Part shown: in pieces, positions 59,930-64,000 of the stretch
Numbering within the stretch: position 1 is the first letter of the stretch
How the letters are laid out: each line of letters starts with the position of its first letter
Source of the DNA: Spiro-02 sp964465155
GTDB taxonomy: Bacteria > Spirochaetota > Spirochaetia > Sphaerochaetales > Sphaerochaetaceae
Direction of reading: 5' to 3'
NCBI GenBank assembly: GCA_964465155.1
Contig: CAYXIH010000001.1
Coordinates: 62,001-126,000 of the forward strand
Length of the DNA stretch: 64,000 nucleotides
Notes under the pieces: model-generated
What the model saw: only the letters and a program-made list of their open reading frames with translations
Told to the model about the DNA's origin: nothing
Databases searched by the model: none
Program-made: the position numbers and the translations under genes

Positions 59930-62503
59930 ATGAGAAGAAAATACATAGCTGCATTGTGTGCGGTATTGATGTTCACCATGATCGGTGCTTTCGCGGCCGA
60001 GGAGGATGTCACAGCACAAGGCAACTGGTGGCAAGGAAAACCAATCGTTGAATTTGCATATGAAGGGCTACAGAATGTACCGGCAACAAAAGTCGACGAT
60101 ATAACATATCCCTACAAGGACAAATTGTTCACAGACTCCCTGTTCAATGAGCTTCAGGCACAATTGTATGCCTCCAACTACTTCAGCCACTTTGAAGCGG
60201 AAGCGCTTCCCACAGGCGAGAGCAAGACCGAGCTGCAGATCCTCTTCAGGTTCTACGAGCTCCCCCAGGTTTCCCAGATAGTCTTTGTCGGCAATACCGG
60301 AGTGAAGGAACGCGACCTGCTCAAGAGCATCTCCCTCAAGGTAGGAGACTATGCAACCAAGCAGCAGTTCGACCTTGCAACCACTGCATTGGTCAACTAC
60401 TACCGTGACAAGGGGTATAATCAGGCGACGGTTCGTTCCGAATACCAGATAGATGAACCTTCCAACAAGGTTGTCGTGACGTTCATCATCGAAGAGGGGG
60501 TGCAGAGCAAGGTCACCGAGATTACGTTCGAGGGCAACACTGCATTCTCCTCATCCACCCTCAAGAGGAAGCTTGACACCAAGGTCCAGTCGCTGTTCAA
60601 CTCAGGCAACTTCAACGAGCAGACCATCCGGGCAGACGGTACGAAGATCGAGCAGTTCTACCAGTCAAATGGATATATCGACGCGAAGGTCACCGATGTG
60701 GTGTTCGAGAATATCAGCCAACCTGAAGACACCGTCAACAAGATGCAGGTCATCTTCCAGATCAGTGAAGGTGAACAGTGGAGGCTGGGGTCCATCGTCG
60801 TCGAGGGAAACACTGTTTTCAGCGATGCAACGATCAATTCCTTGCTGACGATGCCCAGCGGTGCAATCCTCGACATGCAGAAGGTCAACAGCGAGATCTC
60901 CAAGATTTCTGACCTCTATTGGAATGATGGCTACATATATAACCAGATTGGCGTCCAGGATTCCAGGGATGCGGAGAACCTCACCGTAGACTTTACGATG
61001 AATATCGTCGAGGCTGGGCAGGCTGTTGTTGAGGATATCATCATCGCCGGACTGACCAAGACCAAGCCCTATGTGTTCGAGCGTGAATTGACCATCAACG
61101 TCGGCGATGTGTTCAGCAAGGCCAAGATGGTGCAGAGCGGTCAGAACATCTACAACACTGGCTTGGTGACTGACGTACAGTTTGACATCCTCTATGGAAG
61201 CGAGGAGGGACTGGTCGTCCTTGAGTTCAAGGTCGTCGAAGGCAACCAGATGGATATCCAGTTCGGTGCAACCTTCGGTGGCAACGTGGATGGATTCCCG
61301 GTATCGGGATTCGTCCAGTGGTCTGACAAGAACCTTGCTGGAACCGGACGTTCCCTCTCAATCGGCACAAACATCAGCCCTGACGCACAGAGCCTCCAAG
61401 TCTCCTTCAATGACGGCTGGGTAGGCAACAAGCGTTGGTCCAATGGCCTGAGCTTGACATTCGAGCGCAGCGTCAAGGGCAACGTCATGCAGAAGGGAGC
61501 TGGGTCTGGCTATTATGATGGTCGCGACACGGAGTCATGGCCCTTGGGCTACAACAGCTACATGGAGTATGCAGCCGCCGGAAAGGCAACTCCTGGAAGC
61601 CAATACCTGATGTCCTACGACTATTACCGCATTGCCTTGGGGTACAACACCGGATATACATTCATGTTCGATCCTGGCCGTTTGTCTTTGAGCATTGGCG
61701 TGTCGGTTGGCCTCAACCATGCCGTATATGACCAGGCCAAGTATGACCCGTATGAGAAATTGGTGAAGCTGTACCATGAGAAATGGCAGTTCTCCAACAG
61801 GATGTCCCTCTACTTCTCCTGGGATGGACGTGACTTGATTGAGAATACCACGCAAGGGTACCTGCTCTCCCAGCAGTTCACCTATGCCGGTGGCTTCATG
61901 TTCGGCCTGTCCAACTACATGCGCACCACTACCAGTGCCAGTGGATACCTGACATTGTTCTCGATACCCACTGACAAGAAGCCGTACAACGGCGTGATCA
62001 GCCTTGCATCGAGCGTATCGGCAATGTTGCCACAGTATTCCAACTTGGGTGGGTATGGTGATTGGGGATGGCATCCTGCCAAGGAAGGAGCAACCAAATA
62101 CGAGATGCTCTATATCGATGGGATGAACATCGGCCGTGGCTTCTCCCCGGTGTACGACTTGTCGTTCATGTGGGACAACATGCTTGAGTTCAGCATCCCC
62201 ATCGTCCAGGACGTGTTGGCAGCCGAGCTGTTCGGAAGTGCAACAGGAGTCACATCCTCGCTTTCCGAACTCAACAAGTTCAGCAACCTCAACTGGTACT
62301 TCGCCTTTGGTGGCGGCATCAAGCTGAAGATACCTGGATTCCCACTTGGTTTGTATTTGGTGAAGAACGCTGTGTACAACGTCTCCGATCCTACCTACAA
62401 CAGTCCTGGTGCTTGGTCATGGGTAGGTGGCGATATCTTCAAGGGAACTTCTGCAACCAGTGGAATGAAACTTGTCCTTGCTATCAGCACAAGCCTGTTC
62501 TGA
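59930..62503 (+). CDS. bamA: Outer-membrane protein assembly factor BamA
   Basis: An 857-residue precursor. The signal peptide (residues 1-23) is followed by about five POTRA domains (roughly 35-420; for example V-F-V-G-N-T-G-V-K-E and I-T-F-E-G-N-T-A-F). The 16-strand barrel starts near 440 and includes G-F-V-Q-W-S-D-K-N-L-A-G-T-G-R. It ends in a Phe (S-T-S-L-F), as expected for outer-membrane barrels. AAGGAG lies 7 bases before ATG 59930. It inserts barrels such as the TonB receptor of this window. It follows the tamB-like gene closely. Confidence 0.96.
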   Translation: MRRKYIAALCAVLMFTMIGAFAAEEDVTAQGNWWQGKPIVEFAYEGLQNVPATKVDDITYPYKDKLFTDSLFNELQAQLYASNYFSHFEAEALPTGESKTELQILFRFYELPQVSQIVFVGNTGVKERDLLKSISLKVGDYATKQQFDLATTALVNYYRDKGYNQATVRSEYQIDEPSNKVVVTFIIEEGVQSKVTEITFEGNTAFSSSTLKRKLDTKVQSLFNSGNFNEQTIRADGTKIEQFYQSNGYIDAKVTDVVFENISQPEDTVNKMQVIFQISEGEQWRLGSIVVEGNTVFSDATINSLLTMPSGAILDMQKVNSEISKISDLYWNDGYIYNQIGVQDSRDAENLTVDFTMNIVEAGQAVVEDIIIAGLTKTKPYVFERELTINVGDVFSKAKMVQSGQNIYNTGLVTDVQFDILYGSEEGLVVLEFKVVEGNQMDIQFGATFGGNVDGFPVSGFVQWSDKNLAGTGRSLSIGTNISPDAQSLQVSFNDGWVGNKRWSNGLSLTFERSVKGNVMQKGAGSGYYDGRDTESWPLGYNSYMEYAAAGKATPGSQYLMSYDYYRIALGYNTGYTFMFDPGRLSLSIGVSVGLNHAVYDQAKYDPYEKLVKLYHEKWQFSNRMSLYFSWDGRDLIENTTQGYLLSQQFTYAGGFMFGLSNYMRTTTSASGYLTLFSIPTDKKPYNGVISLASSVSAMLPQYSNLGGYGDWGWHPAKEGATKYEMLYIDGMNIGRGFSPVYDLSFMWDNMLEFSIPIVQDVLAAELFGSATGVTSSLSELNKFSNLNWYFAFGGGIKLKIPGFPLGLYLVKNAVYNVSDPTYNSPGAWSWVGGDIFKGTSATSGMKLVLAISTSLF

Positions 62504-62526
62504 CAGGCAACCCAATTTCATGTTAC

Positions 62527-62558
62527 AATTGCCCGTCGGTCTTCCGATGGGCAATTTT
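62527..62558 (+). terminator. Rho-independent terminator after bamA
   Basis: AATTGCCCGTCGG (62527-62539), a TCTT loop and CCGATGGGCAATT (62544-62556) form a 13-base stem with one G-T pair, followed by TTGAGTTTC. It separates bamA from mutS. Confidence 0.75.
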
Positions 62559-62575
62559 GAGTTTCAGGAGTAAAG

Positions 62576-64000
62576 ATGACAGCCGAACCGAATGACAAGC
62601 TTACACCGATGATGCAGCAATACCTCTCCATCAAGGAAGAACACCAGGACATGGTCCTCTTCTTTCGGCTCGGTGATTTCTATGAGATGTTCATGGAAGA
62701 TGCCAAGGAGGTATCGCGGCTGTTGAACCTGACTCTCACACAACGTGGCGGAAAGCCAATGTGTGGCATTCCCTACCATGCAGCACGCAACTATATCAAA
62801 CGCCTGCTTGACGAGGGAAAGAAGATTGCCATATGTGAACAAGTCGAACTTCCCCAGGATGGCAAGACACTCGCTAAACGGGAAGTTGTCCAGGTGATTA
62901 CCCCGGCGACCGTCGTGGACGACGATTTTCTCGATTCCGGTTCGAACAGCTTCCTCTTGGCATTGTGCCTCAACGGCGGGTATCCGGTGGCATGCTATGC
63001 CGACATCTCCACCGGTGAGTTCTTCCTTCGGAGACTTGACGATGCCGACAAGGACATCTCGATCCGTACCTTGATCGCACAGATCCTCCCCAAGGAAATC
63101 CTTGTGGATGAAGATGAGTACTACATGGATAGCTCGTATCAAGAATTGATTTCAAGTTCCCATGCAATGGTCACCAAATTGCCTTCCTGGTACTTCAGCA
63201 TCACCGACGGAAAGAACTTGTTGTGCGAGCAAGCACAGACGGCATCTTTGTTTGGCTTTGGGATTTTGGACGACGAACCCTCGCTGCGCAGTGCCGGTGC
63301 CTTGATGCGGTACCTCAAGGATACGGCAAAATCGGCAATGTACCAAGTGAAGGACTACCACTTGCTCAATGAGAGCCAGTACCTGGGCATCGACGAATCA
63401 AGCCGGAGGAACCTTGAGATCATCACCAACTTGCATGATGGCACGAGCCATTGCACACTCTTCGAGTCGGTTGACAGGACACGCACCGCAGCAGGTGCAC
63501 GGTTGCTCAAGAGTTGGCTTTCCAATCCCCTGCGGGACCTTGCAGCCATTGACCTCAGGCAACAGTGGGTCTCCTCCTTTTTCGATGACCCGACAGAGCT
63601 TTCCCGTGTCCGGGATATCCTGACTGGAACCTTGGACATGGTCCGTCTCACTACGCGCGTGGCGATGCACCGGAGCCAACCTCATGACCTTGTTGCGATC
63701 AAAGAGACTGCCATGGCATTCTTTGCGTTGGTGGGAGACGACTTGCATAGATATGGCTCCATCCTCCAGCCGCATGTCGACGATGCACAGCTGCAGGCAG
63801 TCGTACAGCTGGCTGCCTTGGTGGACTCCGCCATAGATTGCAATTGCCTTGGTCCGTTTGAGGAGGGCAGGGTCATCCTCAATGGATATGATTCCCAATT
63901 GGATGCGTTGCGTGCGGTCAAGGATGGAGGCACCAACTTGCTACAGGAATATCTTCAGCGGGTAAAGGAGCAAACAGGCATCCCTACGATCAAGCTATCC
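62576..64000 (+). CDS. mutS: DNA mismatch repair protein MutS (5' part, runs off the window)
   Basis: 475 residues are visible with no stop before the window end. The N-terminal mismatch-binding domain has F-F-R-L-G-D-F-Y-E-M-F near residue 29, where the Phe and Glu insert at the mismatch, and Y-H-A-A in the next segment. The connector and lever domains follow. The ATPase part lies beyond the window. AGGAG is 5 bases before ATG 62576. Confidence 0.97.
   Translation, partial: MTAEPNDKLTPMMQQYLSIKEEHQDMVLFFRLGDFYEMFMEDAKEVSRLLNLTLTQRGGKPMCGIPYHAARNYIKRLLDEGKKIAICEQVELPQDGKTLAKREVVQVITPATVVDDDFLDSGSNSFLLALCLNGGYPVACYADISTGEFFLRRLDDADKDISIRTLIAQILPKEILVDEDEYYMDSSYQELISSSHAMVTKLPSWYFSITDGKNLLCEQAQTASLFGFGILDDEPSLRSAGALMRYLKDTAKSAMYQVKDYHLLNESQYLGIDESSRRNLEIITNLHDGTSHCTLFESVDRTRTAAGARLLKSWLSNPLRDLAAIDLRQQWVSSFFDDPTELSRVRDILTGTLDMVRLTTRVAMHRSQPHDLVAIKETAMAFFALVGDDLHRYGSILQPHVDDAQLQAVVQLAALVDSAIDCNCLGPFEEGRVILNGYDSQLDALRAVKDGGTNLLQEYLQRVKEQTGIPTIKLS

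Overview
The window looks like a chromosomal segment of a free-living or gut-type spirochaete, most like the Sphaerochaeta group. This is an inference from gene content: a double-membrane outfit (BamA, TamB, outer-membrane barrels, TonB system), many carbohydrate ABC binding proteins with AQGAKD-type signal-peptide ends, large membrane-anchored AraC regulators, anaerobic sulfatase chemistry and a Na+-pumping decarboxylase. No rRNA, ordinary tRNA or CRISPR array was seen. The only RNA gene recognised is tmRNA.

Layout. (1) 1-8183, plus strand, visibly AT-richer than most of the rest: the 3' end of a heparinase II/III-type lyase gene, a TIM-barrel sugar isomerase, two Gfo/Idh/MocA oxidoreductases flanking a membrane-anchored AraC regulator, and an FAD-dependent oxidoreductase. 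Overlaps or short gaps make this one operon, probably for oxidative breakdown of an acidic polysaccharide. (2) 8186-9500, minus strand: oadB and a 53-codon oadG-like gene. (3) 9683-13677, plus strand: promoter, cobalamin riboswitch, TonB-dependent receptor, two ExbD-like proteins and TonB. The tonB linker holds a 100-N assembly gap flanked by identical 55-bp repeats. (4) 13689-16774, minus strand: a CUT1-type sugar ABC transporter (binding protein and two permeases, no ATPase). Next to it are a LytTR response regulator and a convergent GHKL histidine kinase. (5) 19413-19786, minus strand: ssrA with a clear promoter and terminator.

(6) 19919-25258, plus strand: two tandem alpha/beta-hydrolase paralogues, a ROK-type regulator behind a palindromic operator candidate, an MFS transporter and an anaerobic sulfatase-maturating radical SAM enzyme. 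(7) 25225-36827: an AraC sensor-regulator, a thioredoxin-fold lipoprotein, a Cys-type sulfatase, a large binding protein with LplB/LplC-like permeases, and, divergently, a GH29 alpha-L-fucosidase, a second Cys-type sulfatase and an unrecognised protein. With the maturase, this reads as a sulfated-fucoside utilisation locus. (8) 37017-38760: a tyrosine recombinase followed by about 0.5 kb of very AT-rich DNA, likely a mobile-element remnant. (9) 38846-47902, minus strand: an S41 peptidase lipoprotein, an outer-membrane barrel, sbcC, sbcD, smpB and a PEGA/SUMF-like membrane protein.

(10) 47968-64000, mostly plus-strand housekeeping: lepB, hemW-like, yebC-ruvC-ruvA-ruvB-queA, tmk (minus strand, with a non-canonical P-loop), tamB-like, bamA and the 5' part of mutS, which runs off the window.

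The strongest leads for new biology are the oxidative polysaccharide operon at the left end, the riboswitch-controlled TonB cassette with paired ExbD proteins and no ExbB, the sulfated-fucoside locus with its unknown partner protein, and the lysine-less P-loop in thymidylate kinase.
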